A stretch of DNA of 64,000 bases. It comes from Spiribacter halobius (GTDB lineage: Bacteria; Pseudomonadota; Gammaproteobacteria; Nitrococcales; Nitrococcaceae). Location: the NCBI RefSeq assembly GCF_020883455.1, contig NZ_CP086615.1, forward strand, positions 1,798,001 through 1,862,000, given 5' to 3'. Below the pieces are notes generated by a model. The model had not been told where the DNA came from. It ran no database searches and saw nothing but the letters and a program-made list of their open reading frames with translations. The translations under genes and the position numbers were made by a program. How positions within the stretch are numbered: the first letter of the stretch is position 1; the number at the start of each line of letters is the position of its first letter. Positions 1-8,819 of this stretch are shown here, piece after piece.

Positions 1-905
1 GCGGCGGGTTGCTCGTGGGGCTCGGACTCTCCGGGGCGTCGTTCCCGGTGGTGATCGCCGCCTTCGGCCGGCTGCTGCCGCCGGAGCGGCGCTCCTGGGC
101 CTTCGGCATGGGCACCGCCGCGGGCAGTCTCGGGCAGTTCGTGTTCGCGCCGCTCGGCCAGGCGTTCATCGCCGCCTATGGCTGGGAGACCGCGCTGCTG
201 CTGCTTGCCGCCACGGTGGCGCTGATCCCGCTGCTGGCGCCGCCGCTGGCCGGCCGTGGTGGCACCCAGGCGGCTGCGGGCGAGACCACGCTCGGCTTCC
301 GGGACGCCCTGCAGCGTGCCTTCGGCCACGGCAGCTACTGGCTGCTGCTCGCCGGCTTTTTCGTCTGCGGCTTCCATGTGGCGTTCATCACCACGCATCT
401 GCCGCCCTATCTGACGGACCTCGGCGTGAGCGCGGCGCTGGCCGCCTGGAGCATCGGGCTGATCGGCCTGTTCAACATCGTCGGCTCCTACAGCTCCGGG
501 GTCCTAGGCGCACGCTATCCCAAGCGACATCTGCTGAGTGGCCTGTATGCGGCGCGGGCGGTGGCGATCGCGCTGTTCCTGATGCTGCCGCCGAGCCCGG
601 CGGTGACGCTCGCCTTTGCCGCGGCCATGGGGCTGCTGTGGCTGTCCACGGTGCCGCTCACCTCGGGCCTGGTGGCCGTCATGTTCGGCACCCGCTACCT
701 CGGCACGCTGTTCGGGCTCGTCTTCCTCTCCCATCAGGTGGGAGCCTTTCTCGGCGTGTGGCTTGGCGGCGCGCTGTTCGAGCGCTTCGGCTCCTACGAC
801 CCGGTGTGGTGGATCGCCGTAGCGCTCAGCGTCGTGGCGGCGGCGCTGCACTGGCCCATCCGCGAGGCGCGTGCGCCGGCGTTCGTGGCGCCGGAGGCCG
901 CTTGA
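1..905 (+). CDS. MFS transporter, C-terminal part (cut by window start)
   Basis: The reading frame is already open at the window edge, so the true start lies upstream; a TTG at position 9 is only the first start-like codon. About 300 residues are visible with roughly eight to nine hydrophobic segments and a hydrophilic central loop near residues 80-100, which fits the second half of a 12-helix major facilitator protein. The run GFHVAFITTHLPPYLTDLG resembles monocarboxylate or oxalate/formate-type MFS carriers, so an organic anion is a possible substrate, but nothing visible fixes it. The next gene is on the opposite strand, so this gene ends its transcription unit. Confident as an MFS protein, not confident of substrate. 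Confidence 0.85.
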   Translation, partial: GGLLVGLGLSGASFPVVIAAFGRLLPPERRSWAFGMGTAAGSLGQFVFAPLGQAFIAAYGWETALLLLAATVALIPLLAPPLAGRGGTQAAAGETTLGFRDALQRAFGHGSYWLLLAGFFVCGFHVAFITTHLPPYLTDLGVSAALAAWSIGLIGLFNIVGSYSSGVLGARYPKRHLLSGLYAARAVAIALFLMLPPSPAVTLAFAAAMGLLWLSTVPLTSGLVAVMFGTRYLGTLFGLVFLSHQVGAFLGVWLGGALFERFGSYDPVWWIAVALSVVAAALHWPIREARAPAFVAPEAA

Positions 906-1090
906 GGGGCGGACGTTCATGTATTTCGGTATCGGAGCAGGCAGTTCCTCACGGTACGGGTGAACGCGCCTACGGAGGCGGGTGAGCGGCGGCACGCCAT
1001 GGTCAGCACCGTCAACACGGGGGCTCGCCCGAGGGCCTGGCCGTCAGCTGCCCGTTACGAATGCTTGCACGCAGCTCGGCCTTGTGCCGT

Positions 1091-4000
1091 TCAGCTTGGC
1101 GGTATCCGGAACACCAGGCTGTAGAGGACCGGCACCACGCCGAGGGTGAGCATCGTGCCCACGGCGAGGCCGCAGGCGAGCACGGCGGCGAGGCCGTAGA
1201 ACAGGGCGTCCTCGGCGATGATGAGCGGCAGCAGCCCGAGCAGAGTGGTGATCGTGGTCATGAGGATCGGGCGCAGACGGCGCACGCAGGCGGCGATCAG
1301 GGCCTCGAAGTCCCCGGTCCCACCCGCGGCGCGCTCGATGTCGATGCGGTCGATGAGCACGATCGCGTTATTGATGAGGATGCCGGCGAGGGCGTAGAGG
1401 CCGAGCAGCGGCATGAAGCCGAAGGGCGCCCGCAGCAGATGCAGTCCCAGAACGGCGCCGATGGCGAGCAGCGGGATGGTCAGCACGATGATTAGCGGGC
1501 GCAGGTAGCCGTTGAACTGGGCCACGAGCAGCAGCGCCATGCCGCCAATGGCAAGCGGCAGGTTCGCGGCGAGGGCGGCGCGGCCCTCGGCGCTTTCCGC
1601 CACCACCCCGTCGAATTCGATTCCGTGGCCCGGCGGCAGCTCGGCGCGCAGGGCGTCCAGCGCCCCGGCCACTTCCGGGGCCAGATCCTCGGCGGCCATC
1701 CGCGTGTTGCGCGCGGAAACGGTCACCGTGCGCACCATGTCCTCCCGGGCGATGCGCGCCCAGTCCGCCCGGAGATGCACGTCGGCCACCTGGGTAAGCG
1801 GGACCACCGCCTCGCCTTCGGCGGCGAACACGCTCACCGTATGCAGGCGCTGCAGGTCGTCGCGCCCGGCGCCCACGGCGCGCGTGACGATGGGGATGAG
1901 CTCGTCGCCTTCGCGCAGCGCCGAGACCATGCGGCCCGAGTAGTGCCCCTCGAGGGAGCGGGCCACATCCTCGGCGGTGACGCCGGCCCGCCGGGCGCGC
2001 GTCTCGTCGACGTCCACCACCACCCGCTGCAGGCGGTTCTCCCAGTCGCTGCGGATGTCGATGGTGCCCGGCACCTGGGCGAGGATGCGCTCGATACGCC
2101 CGGCGGTCCGGTAGATATGGCCCGCGTCAGGCCCCTTCACCTGCACTTCCAGCACGCTGGAGTCGCTCGGGCCCAGGAACATGCCTGTGACCTGCGCCGA
2201 AAGCTGCGGGAAACGCTCCGCGAAAAGCCTCCGCAGCTCGTCCACCGTAGGCGCGACCTCTGCGTGGCTGCCCACGTCCAGCACCAGAAAAGCGCGGTTC
2301 GGCACGGGGTCGATCGGAGTCAGGGAGAGCACGAAGCGCGGTCCGCCAGATCCGGCATAGGCGGCGAAGCGCTCGATCTGCGGGAAGCGCTCCCGGTCGC
2401 CGAGCACCGCCATGACGTCCTGCAAGGTGCGGTCCGTGGTCCTGCGCGTCACGTCCGCGGGCAGGTCCAGGTAGACCAGCACCTGGGGGCGGTCCGAGTC
2501 GGGAAAGAACTTCTGCGGCAGCTGCGAGAAGGCCACTGCCGATCCACCGAGCAATAGCAGCATGAGCGAGAGGAAAGCCGTGCGATGGCGCAGGATCCGC
2601 CGCAGCAGCCACTCGTAGCCGTCGCCGAGGCCCCGGAAGAGCCAGCGACTCGGGTCGCGGCGTGCAGCCGCTTCGCCCGGTACCGGCTCGCGGATGAAGC
2701 GGTGGCAGAGCGAGGGCGTCACCGTCATGGCCAGCAGCCAGGAGGTGGAGAGACTGATGAGGATCACCAGCGAGATCGCCCGGGTGTATTCGCCGGCCTC
2801 GTGCTCGGCCAGCATCAGCGGCAGGAACACCAGAATGGTGGTCAGGGTGGCCGAGAGCAGCGGCAGGGCGAGCTCGCGGCCGACGCCGTGCAGGGCGGCA
2901 TCCCGGCCCTGGCCCAGCTCCAGGCGGCGCTTGAAGTCCTCGGCGACGACGATGCCGTTGTCCACCAGCAGCCCGAGCGCGATCACCAGCGTGGCAAGGC
3001 TCATGCGCTCCAGCGGCATGCCGGCGAAGCCCATCACCGCAAGGGTGATGAGCATGACCGCGGGCACGATGCTGCCGACGATCAGGCCGGTACGCAGGCC
3101 GAGGAAGAGGACCACCACGGCAAGCACGATGGCGAGGGTCTGCAGCACGCTGGCGGTGACGCCGTAGACCGCCCGCTCCACGGCTTCCGGCTGGTAGGTG
3201 ACGACCTCCAGGGCGTAGCCCACCGGCAGCGTGGCCTCCGCCTCCTCGAGCGCCGCCCGCAGGCGCGGGCCGTACTCCAGGACGCGCTCGCCATCCGCCA
3301 TCGAGAAGGCGAAGACGATGGCCGGCTCGCCGTTGAAATAGGCCTTCGGCTCCGGCGGATCGACCGGGCCGCGGCGGATGTCCGCGACATCCCGCAGCGG
3401 CATCAGCTCGCCGGCAGGCAGGCGCACCAGGGTGTCACCGAGGGCCCCGACGTCAGGGAAGTTGCCTGTGGGCTCGATGGGAAAGCTGCGCTTACCGGTG
3501 TCCAGCTCCCCGCCGGGACGGATCGTGTTGTGGCGGCTTACGGCGCGGTCTATATCGCCGGGCGAGAGCCCGAGCTCGGCGAGACGGCTGTCGTCGGTCT
3601 CGACGTATACCCGCTCCGGCTGCACGCCGAGCAGGTCGATGCGATGCGTGCCGGGCACGGCGTAAAGCATGTCCCGGAGGTGCTGCGCGATGTCCAGCCG
3701 CTCGCCCCAGGAAAACCCGGAGTCGGCAGTGAGGGCAGCGGTGAGCACGGCGACGTCGCCGAAATCGTCGTTGACCCGTGGGCGGCCGGTACCCTCGGGT
3801 AGCTCGGCCCGCGCGGCGTCGACGCGGTTGCGCAGGTCCTGCCAGATGGGGTCGAGGTCGAAGTAGCGGTCGTCGACCTCGGCGTGAATGAGGGAGGTGC
3901 CGGGCAGCGACGTGGAGCGAATGGCCTCCACCTCCGGCACCTGCCGGATCGCCTCCTCCAGGGTCTTGGTGATGAGCCTTTCGACGCGGCTCGCGGACAG

Positions 4001-4159
4001 ACCGGGGTAGTGGGTGGTGACCACGGCCTCGCGGATGGTGATCTTGGGGTCTTCCTGGGCGGGCAGGGTGAAGTAGCTCCAGGCGCCGACGGCCATCAGT
4101 ACGGCCGTGACCAGATAGACCAGCGGGCGCCAGCGGAAGGCGAGCTCGCTCGGGGTCAT
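1091..4159 (-). CDS. RND efflux permease (AcrB/HAE family)
   Basis: Inner-membrane proton-driven pump of a tripartite efflux system, 1022 residues, the normal length. It has TM1 near residues 13-30, a first large periplasmic loop, a cluster of helices from about 335, a second periplasmic loop in the second half and a final helix bundle ending near 1015. The TM4 motif GLLVDNGIVVAED (about 396-408) has one of the two proton-relay aspartates of AcrB with Asn beside it, as in several divergent RND subgroups. Its ATG overlaps the adaptor stop (ATGA), so the two are co-translated. No outer-membrane channel gene is nearby, so a TolC-like partner must be encoded elsewhere. Substrate unknown. Confidence 0.93.
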   Translation of the reverse strand: MTPSELAFRWRPLVYLVTAVLMAVGAWSYFTLPAQEDPKITIREAVVTTHYPGLSASRVERLITKTLEEAIRQVPEVEAIRSTSLPGTSLIHAEVDDRYFDLDPIWQDLRNRVDAARAELPEGTGRPRVNDDFGDVAVLTAALTADSGFSWGERLDIAQHLRDMLYAVPGTHRIDLLGVQPERVYVETDDSRLAELGLSPGDIDRAVSRHNTIRPGGELDTGKRSFPIEPTGNFPDVGALGDTLVRLPAGELMPLRDVADIRRGPVDPPEPKAYFNGEPAIVFAFSMADGERVLEYGPRLRAALEEAEATLPVGYALEVVTYQPEAVERAVYGVTASVLQTLAIVLAVVVLFLGLRTGLIVGSIVPAVMLITLAVMGFAGMPLERMSLATLVIALGLLVDNGIVVAEDFKRRLELGQGRDAALHGVGRELALPLLSATLTTILVFLPLMLAEHEAGEYTRAISLVILISLSTSWLLAMTVTPSLCHRFIREPVPGEAAARRDPSRWLFRGLGDGYEWLLRRILRHRTAFLSLMLLLLGGSAVAFSQLPQKFFPDSDRPQVLVYLDLPADVTRRTTDRTLQDVMAVLGDRERFPQIERFAAYAGSGGPRFVLSLTPIDPVPNRAFLVLDVGSHAEVAPTVDELRRLFAERFPQLSAQVTGMFLGPSDSSVLEVQVKGPDAGHIYRTAGRIERILAQVPGTIDIRSDWENRLQRVVVDVDETRARRAGVTAEDVARSLEGHYSGRMVSALREGDELIPIVTRAVGAGRDDLQRLHTVSVFAAEGEAVVPLTQVADVHLRADWARIAREDMVRTVTVSARNTRMAAEDLAPEVAGALDALRAELPPGHGIEFDGVVAESAEGRAALAANLPLAIGGMALLLVAQFNGYLRPLIIVLTIPLLAIGAVLGLHLLRAPFGFMPLLGLYALAGILINNAIVLIDRIDIERAAGGTGDFEALIAACVRRLRPILMTTITTLLGLLPLIIAEDALFYGLAAVLACGLAVGTMLTLGVVPVLYSLVFRIPPS

Positions 4160-5280
4160 GGCTGGTAGCGTGCGGGGCCGGTATGCAGGCGGGTGACGCG
4201 CTGGCCGTCCCGCAGGAAGGCGACGCCACGGGCGGCGACGATTTCGCCGGGCGCGAGCCCGGCGCTGACACGGGCACGGTCGCCGGCAAGCGAGGCCACG
4301 CGGATCTCGCGCCGCTCGACCGTGGCGCTACCGGGATCGTAGACGAACGCCCACGCCGTTTCCCCTGGCCCCGGCAGGAATGCCGTGGCGGGAATGGTGA
4401 CACCCTCGTCCGCCTGCTTCGCTCGCAGGCGCAGATGCACCTCGGCGGTGAGGCCGGCGCGGAGGCCCGGCGGCGGGTCGAGGAGGGCGAGCGTGACGGG
4501 GTAGGCATTGCTGTCGCCGGTATCCGCGGCGATCTCCCTCACCCGCGCGCTGAGGGTTACGCCGTTGCGCACGGGCAGGTGCACCTCGTGCAGCGAGGCG
4601 GGCTGCAGCCGGTCGACCAGGGTCTCCGGCAGGGACAGGGCGACCTCCAGCGGGCCCCGCCCCTGGATCTGCAGCACCGGCTCGCCTGCCGCGACCCGCT
4701 GTGCCGGTTCCACTCGCCGCTGTGCCACCTCGCCCGCATAGGGTGCCCGCAGCACCGTGTCGGCCAGCGCGTCCCTGGCGAGCGCCACCTGGGCCTCTGC
4801 CGCATCCACCCGCCCGCGGGCCGTATCCCGCTGGGCTGCCGCGGTGTCCAGTGCCGCGCGGGAGATATGGCCGCCCTCGTGCAGCCGCTGCTGGCGGCGG
4901 AAGTCGTCCTCGGCCTCGGCGAGTCGCGCGCGGGCCTCGGCGAGCTCGCCCTCGCGGGCGCGCAGGGTGAGGCGGAAGCTTTCGGGCTCTAGCCGGGCGA
5001 GAGTTGCGCCGGCCGCAAAGCGGTCTCCCTCAGCCACCCTGACCTCGGCCACGCGCCCGGCCACTTCGAAGCTCAGCGGCGCGCGCTGCTCCGCGCGCAG
5101 GACGCCCGGCAGCACGCGGACCGGTGCCGCGTCGTCCGGGCGCGCCTCGGCCCAGGCGATCGGGCGCGGGGTGGAGGCCTCGACCCGGGGCTCCGGCTGG
5201 TCCGCCGAGCAGGCGCCCAGCAGCACCGCCAGCACCGCGATGGCAGGGGTGTGCCGGAGGTGCCATGTGCCGCGGCCCAT
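4156..5280 (-). CDS. RND efflux periplasmic adaptor, lipoprotein
   Basis: Membrane fusion protein linking the RND permease to an outer-membrane channel, 374 residues from the ATG at 5280. I chose this start because it lies 4 nt after the upstream regulator's stop and opens a clean lipoprotein signal: basic start, hydrophobic core, lipobox LLGAC with Cys at residue 24. A longer in-frame start would overlap the TetR gene by 68 nt. The order is lipoyl-like half (SFEVAGRVAEVRVAEGD), coiled-coil hairpin rich in Ala/Arg/Glu, second lipoyl half (LRAPYAGEVAQRRV), then beta-barrel and membrane-proximal domains. It is the middle gene of a TetR-adaptor-permease operon. Confidence 0.92.
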   Translation of the reverse strand: MGRGTWHLRHTPAIAVLAVLLGACSADQPEPRVEASTPRPIAWAEARPDDAAPVRVLPGVLRAEQRAPLSFEVAGRVAEVRVAEGDRFAAGATLARLEPESFRLTLRAREGELAEARARLAEAEDDFRRQQRLHEGGHISRAALDTAAAQRDTARGRVDAAEAQVALARDALADTVLRAPYAGEVAQRRVEPAQRVAAGEPVLQIQGRGPLEVALSLPETLVDRLQPASLHEVHLPVRNGVTLSARVREIAADTGDSNAYPVTLALLDPPPGLRAGLTAEVHLRLRAKQADEGVTIPATAFLPGPGETAWAFVYDPGSATVERREIRVASLAGDRARVSAGLAPGEIVAARGVAFLRDGQRVTRLHTGPARYQP

Positions 5281-5284
5281 TGCG

Positions 5285-5953
5285 CTACCCAAGAGCCACC
5301 GCGCCAACGGTCGCCCGAATGTGCCGGCGCACGATGGCTGCCTCCGACGCACCGACGTCGTCCCAGCCCAGGTGGTGCAGCATGCCGGCCCGGCAGGTTC
5401 GGAACACCAGCACCTGACCGACGACGGTGATGGCCCGGAGACGATGCGCTTCCGCCTCGCGCTCGCCCCGTGCCATCGCGATGAGCCGGGTCAGACAGCG
5501 CAGCACCGGTTCCATGAAGCCCTCCAGGACCACGCGGAAGGCGTCCGTCGGTGCCTGCTGCTCGCGCAGAATCAGCTGCGCCCAGGCGGCGGACTCGCCC
5601 GAGATCATGACGTCCGCAAAGGCGTCGGTGAGCCCGAACAGGGCCTCGAGCGCAGCCTCGCAGCGCCCCGCGGCGTCCGCGGGACGCTCGTTCAGCTGCT
5701 CGTCGATGCGCCGCAGCGCCGGCGCGATGCGGCGTCGGACACGCTCGACGATGTGCTCGAAGCAGGCGAGGTAGAGGCCGCGCTTGCCGCCGAAATGGTA
5801 GCCGATAAGCGCCTGATTGACGCCGGCATCGCGGGCGATGGCGCGGGTACTGGCGGCGTCGAAGCCGTCGCGGGCGAAGGCCTGCATGGCGGTGGCGATG
5901 AGCGCCTCGCGGGTGACGTCACCACGCGGCGGGAGTGTCGATTCTGTGCTCAT
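5285..5953 (-). CDS. TetR-family regulator, CecR (YbiH)-like
   Basis: DNA-binding repressor of 222 residues. The N-terminal helix-turn-helix covers about 15-60 (TRAIARDAGVNQALIGYHF) and is followed by the GKRGLYLACFEHIVERV linker typical of TetR proteins. The C-terminal part matches, by memory, the CecR/YbiH ligand-binding domain (the ISGESAAWAQLILREQQAPTDAF region). It is the first gene of the efflux operon and lies 4 nt from the adaptor, so it probably represses its own operon. An AT-rich patch with an imperfect palindrome lies directly upstream. The inducer cannot be read from sequence. Confidence 0.9.
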   Translation of the reverse strand: MSTESTLPPRGDVTREALIATAMQAFARDGFDAASTRAIARDAGVNQALIGYHFGGKRGLYLACFEHIVERVRRRIAPALRRIDEQLNERPADAAGRCEAALEALFGLTDAFADVMISGESAAWAQLILREQQAPTDAFRVVLEGFMEPVLRCLTRLIAMARGEREAEAHRLRAITVVGQVLVFRTCRAGMLHHLGWDDVGASEAAIVRRHIRATVGAVALG

Positions 5954-6005
5954 GGCGCCATGTTAATTGCTCGAATGAATAAGTCAATCGACTGAATAAG
6001 ACAAG
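5954..6005 (-). promoter_or_regulatory. Candidate promoter/operator of the RND operon
   Basis: This AT-rich stretch is sharply unlike its GC-rich surroundings. It holds a 12-bp near-palindrome TCAATCGACTGA at 5984-5995 with one mismatched pair, and two direct copies of TGAATAAG. Such a site just upstream of a tetR-first operon is the expected place for autoregulation. Binding is inference. Confidence 0.5.
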
Positions 6006-6176
6006 CGGCTGCTCTCACGCCGGGCCAGTTCGGGAGGGGGCGCAGTGCAAGTGGTTGCCCCTTCCCGGAATCGGGGCGGCATCCGCCTTCGCGCTCGCCG
6101 CGTCTACGCCGAACGGCGCCGCTGCGGGCGCCTGTTTCGCGCTCGGAAGTCGCCGGTGCTTGGTTCGCCCGCCCCC

Positions 6177-6386
6177 CTAGGCCGCCTCCAGCCGCCCCGT
6201 GCGGCAGTCGTACAGATAGCCGTGGACGGTGATCGAGGCCGGCACCAGTGGATGGTTGCGGATGCGCTCGACGTCGGCGGCGATGCTCTCCGCCTGCTCG
6301 GCGATGGTGAGCCAGTCTATGTAATCGCCCTCGTGGGATCCCGGACCTCGGCCCACGTCCCGCCAGCCGCTGGCGTCACGGGACAT
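6177..6386 (-). pseudogene. Beta-carbonic anhydrase C-terminal fragment (69 aa)
   Basis: The 69-residue frame ends in [18 protein letters not shown] and YDCRTGRL, the characteristic C-terminal end of plant/cyanobacterial-type beta-carbonic anhydrases. The zinc-binding half (CxDSR and HxxC motifs) is absent: upstream lies only a spacer and the end of the TetR gene. It is not an obvious accidental frame, because an AGAGGAG ribosome-binding site sits about 8 nt before the ATG. It is either a decayed gene remnant or a small expressed protein keeping the C-terminal helix and strand. It cannot be an active carbonic anhydrase alone. It lies 55 nt downstream of the TetR gene on the same strand. Confidence 0.6.
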
Positions 6387-6441
6387 GTCGGCTGCTCCTC
6401 TGCGCTGGCTGAACCATGGATGCCGTTGGTACGCCGCTAAG

Positions 6442-7038
6442 TCATCGGCGCCGACGCCTGTTGTTGAGCTGGAAGTCGAGATCGCGCTGCAGGTCTTCGC
6501 GCAGACGGTCCAGAGCCCGGCGGAACAGCACGGGCTGGCGGCGGGCGCGAGCGAGGACCAGCGCGCCCTGGACGCGCAGCACCACTTCCTCGGCGAGGCA
6601 GAGCGCCGGTTCAGGGGCGATGCCGGCGCGTCCCAGAACGCGCTGTACCACCTCGATCCAGCGGCCGAAGTAGGCCTGGACGCGGTCCGGGAAGCGGTCG
6701 CGGGTGTCGCTGAGGGCGAACGCGCCGACGAGGCAGATGCGGTGGCCCTCGCGGAAGTACTCGGCGACGGCATCAAACATGTGCGCGAGCCCGGATTCCA
6801 GCGACTCGGCCTGCTCCAGGGGCGTGAAGACGTGCTCCTCGAACCAGGCGTCGATGCCGGCGAGCACCGCTTCCGCCATCTCCTGCTTCCCGCCCGGAAA
6901 CAGGTGATACAGGTTGCCCTTCCCAAGGCCGGTGCGCTGGCTGATGAGCGCGAGCGTCGTGCCTTCGAAACCGTGCTCGCGGAACAGCTCCGAGAGCAGC
7001 GGCAGCACGTCCCCGCGCTCCGTGATTCGCTCGACCAT
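6442..7038 (-). CDS. TetR/AcrR-family regulator
   Basis: Repressor of 198 residues from the ATG at 7038. The helix-turn-helix is near residues 25-50 ([21 protein letters not shown]) and is followed by [16 protein letters not shown], the TetR helix-3/4 signature. The C-terminal domain (about 60-190) is the ligand-binding region of the group that regulates nearby oxidoreductases. A longer in-frame start exists 24 codons upstream, but I preferred 7038 because the fold begins just after it. The start codon overlaps the stop of a possible 53-codon leader frame (TGATG). It lies between an SDR gene and a carbonic-anhydrase remnant on the same strand. Confidence 0.85.
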   Translation of the reverse strand: MVERITERGDVLPLLSELFREHGFEGTTLALISQRTGLGKGNLYHLFPGGKQEMAEAVLAGIDAWFEEHVFTPLEQAESLESGLAHMFDAVAEYFREGHRICLVGAFALSDTRDRFPDRVQAYFGRWIEVVQRVLGRAGIAPEPALCLAEEVVLRVQGALVLARARRQPVLFRRALDRLREDLQRDLDFQLNNRRRRR

Positions 7039-7199
7039 CAGGTCCAGTCCGCGTGGCGTCCACGCCCCCTGAAGGCGGTTCCCTCGGCCGCGTCCGGTTG
7101 CCCGCACCAACGAATCCGGCTCACCTTCCCGCGGCCGGCGTCATCCCGAATGGGCCTGAGTTGCTGGTGGACGCCGATGTTCCGGGCGGACTCGCGCAT
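7038..7199 (-). CDS. Possible 53-aa leader ORF coupled to the TetR gene
   Basis: A short frame begins at an ATG at 7199 with GGAGG five nt upstream and ends in TGA whose A is the first base of the TetR ATG (TGATG). It starts MRESARNIGVHQQLRPIRDD and becomes Arg/Gly-rich. The good ribosome-binding site and exact stop/start overlap suggest translational coupling, but I recognise no family and the composition is ordinary for high-GC DNA. A chance frame remains quite possible. Confidence 0.3.
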   Translation of the reverse strand: MRESARNIGVHQQLRPIRDDAGRGKVSRIRWCGQPDAAEGTAFRGRGRHADWT

Positions 7200-7226
7200 G
7201 ACAGCCTCCGTTCCGTTGCAGTCGTC

Positions 7227-7237
7227 GTACCTTGTAC
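7227..7237. promoter_or_regulatory. Candidate TetR operator (GTAC-N3-GTAC)
   Basis: A perfect short inverted repeat GTACCTTGTAC lies in the leader of the TetR transcription unit, between the SDR stop and the TetR gene. It sits next to an AAAAGTC run that is locally AT-rich. It would be a reasonable autoregulatory site. The half-sites are only four bases, so the support is weak. Confidence 0.35.
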
Positions 7238-7306
7238 CGAAAAGTCAGCACGCGGTGCGAGCCGGCCGGGCTCAGGGTCAAGCCTGGCCCGTGCACGCGG
7301 CCTTCG

Positions 7307-8077
7307 CTATTGCCGCCCGGCCGTCACACCCCCATCCACCGGTAGCACCACTCCGGTGATCCATGCGGCGGCGTCCGAGGCGAGGAAGAGCAGCGCCTCG
7401 GCCACGTCGGCCGGCTGCCCGTTGCGCCCCAGCGGGTGGAAGCTGTTGAAGCTCTGCAAGGTGCTGCGCACCTGTTCCTCATCCATGAAGGTGCCGTACA
7501 CCGGCGTCTCCACCACGGCGGGCGCCACAGCGTTGACGCGTATGCCCTCGCCGGCGAGCTCGATGGCCAGGTTGCGCACCAGCGCATGCACTCCGGCGTT
7601 GGCCGCCGAGTAGGCGGAAGAGGGCGTGGCACCGACGGCCTGGGTTGCCCACATCGAACCCGTCTGCACGATGGCGCCGCCGCCGCGGCGCTGCATGGCC
7701 CGGGCTGCGGCCTGGGCGGTGAAGAACTTGCCCTTGAGAATGGTATCCAGGAAGCCGTCGTACTCGGCCTCGCTGAGCTCCAGGAAGGGCTTGGGCCGGA
7801 AGACGCCGGCGTTGTTGAAGAGCACGTCAACGCCGCCGAAGCGGTGCTCCGCGCGGTGGACGAGTGACCGTCCGGTGTCGGGGAGCGCGATGTCACCGGC
7901 CAGGGTGTCCACGCGCTGCCCCTGGGCGTCGATTTCCCGCGCCGCTGCCTCAAGCTTCGCAGCGTCCCGCCCGCCCAGGAGCACAGAGCCCCCTTCGGCG
8001 ACGAAACGCTTCGCCACCTCCTTGCCGATGCCGGAGCCACCGCCGGTGACGATGGCGATGCGGTCTTTGAAGCGCAT
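7307..8077 (-). CDS. SDR-family protein with altered catalytic residues
   Basis: Short-chain dehydrogenase/reductase fold of 256 residues, the normal length. The NAD(P)-binding motif TGGGSGIG is at 11-18, NNAG at 88-91, and the C-terminal PVDGG ending is intact. The active site is unusual: Tyr156 is present in AYSAANAG, but the usual YxxxK lysine is Asn160 (codon AAC), and the conserved Asn of the N-S-Y-K tetrad appears to be Ile113 in TILKGKFF. It may bind nucleotide without classical catalysis, or use a different mechanism. The start has an AGAGGTGA site about 4 nt upstream. A TetR gene follows on the same strand. Substrate unknown. Confidence 0.85.
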   Translation of the reverse strand: MRFKDRIAIVTGGGSGIGKEVAKRFVAEGGSVLLGGRDAAKLEAAAREIDAQGQRVDTLAGDIALPDTGRSLVHRAEHRFGGVDVLFNNAGVFRPKPFLELSEAEYDGFLDTILKGKFFTAQAAARAMQRRGGGAIVQTGSMWATQAVGATPSSAYSAANAGVHALVRNLAIELAGEGIRVNAVAPAVVETPVYGTFMDEEQVRSTLQSFNSFHPLGRNGQPADVAEALLFLASDAAAWITGVVLPVDGGVTAGRQ

Positions 8078-8193
8078 GGTTCACCTCTGAGGCTATTGAT
8101 CGATAGGTAGGGCAAATCTACTTCGGTTCCTGGCGCTGGTGCAACCCGCCGGGTGTCCGTATTTCCACGAACCCCGGCGGGCAAACCTTGCGG

Positions 8194-8631
8194 CTAGAAG
8201 CTCTCGGCCGGAGCGCCCGCGGCGCCCCGACGAGCGTCCAGGGCGAGCAGCCGATCCGCATCCCGTAGCAGGAACAGCATCAGCATTGCCGCCAGGGTCG
8301 GCACGCTGGCCCAGAAGAGATGGTTGGGCGACTGATAGGGGTTGGCCAGCTCCCCAAGGGTCACGAGCACAGAGGCAGTGTGCATCGCGAGAATGGCGCC
8401 GTAGCTCCAGAAGCGCAGCAGCCCGGCGGCGAAGGCCATGATGATCAGCAGTTGCACCCCTCCGATGCTCATCACGAGTGCAGTGGAAGCGATGTCGAAG
8501 TAGAAGGTCTGGAAGATCGCCTGGGTAATCTCCGGATGCAGGATCTTCTCCAGCGCCCAGACGGCCATGAAGGCCGCCATTGCCAGGCGCAGCGTGAGCA
8601 GTCCGAGCTCGAGCTTGCGGTTCTCATTCAT
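8194..8631 (-). CDS. DoxX-like small integral membrane protein
   Basis: 145 residues from the ATG at 8631, which has GAGGA about 8 nt upstream; longer in-frame starts run into unrelated sequence. Four hydrophobic segments lie near residues 8-28, 48-70, 73-92 and 104-122. The opening TLRLAMAAFMAVWALEKILHPE is the pattern of DoxX-type proteins, where a helix is followed by xEKxLHP. Family members are four-helix inner-membrane proteins, some tied to thiosulfate or quinone chemistry, most without known function. No partner is adjacent, so I assign no specific role. Confidence 0.75.
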   Translation of the reverse strand: MNENRKLELGLLTLRLAMAAFMAVWALEKILHPEITQAIFQTFYFDIASTALVMSIGGVQLLIIMAFAAGLLRFWSYGAILAMHTASVLVTLGELANPYQSPNHLFWASVPTLAAMLMLFLLRDADRLLALDARRGAAGAPAESF

Positions 8632-8819
8632 GGGGACAGTCCTCATGTCGGTCCAGTGGAACCGGACGCCGTGCACCGGCGCCCGCACCGCCGTGCCCCG
8701 CGGCCGATGTGCGCTGCACTCAGCCAGGATCCGGGTCATCGGCAGCGTCAGCGTGTGGACCCAGGCAGCGGGGGTCTTCTGAGTTTCTGCAGGGCGTGGG
8801 GTCTGGTAGGGATCGCGGT

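Noticed and set aside
5281-5352. Longer adaptor start at 5352
   Set aside because: It would overlap the TetR gene by 68 nt and bury the lipoprotein signal peptide, which is complete from 5280.
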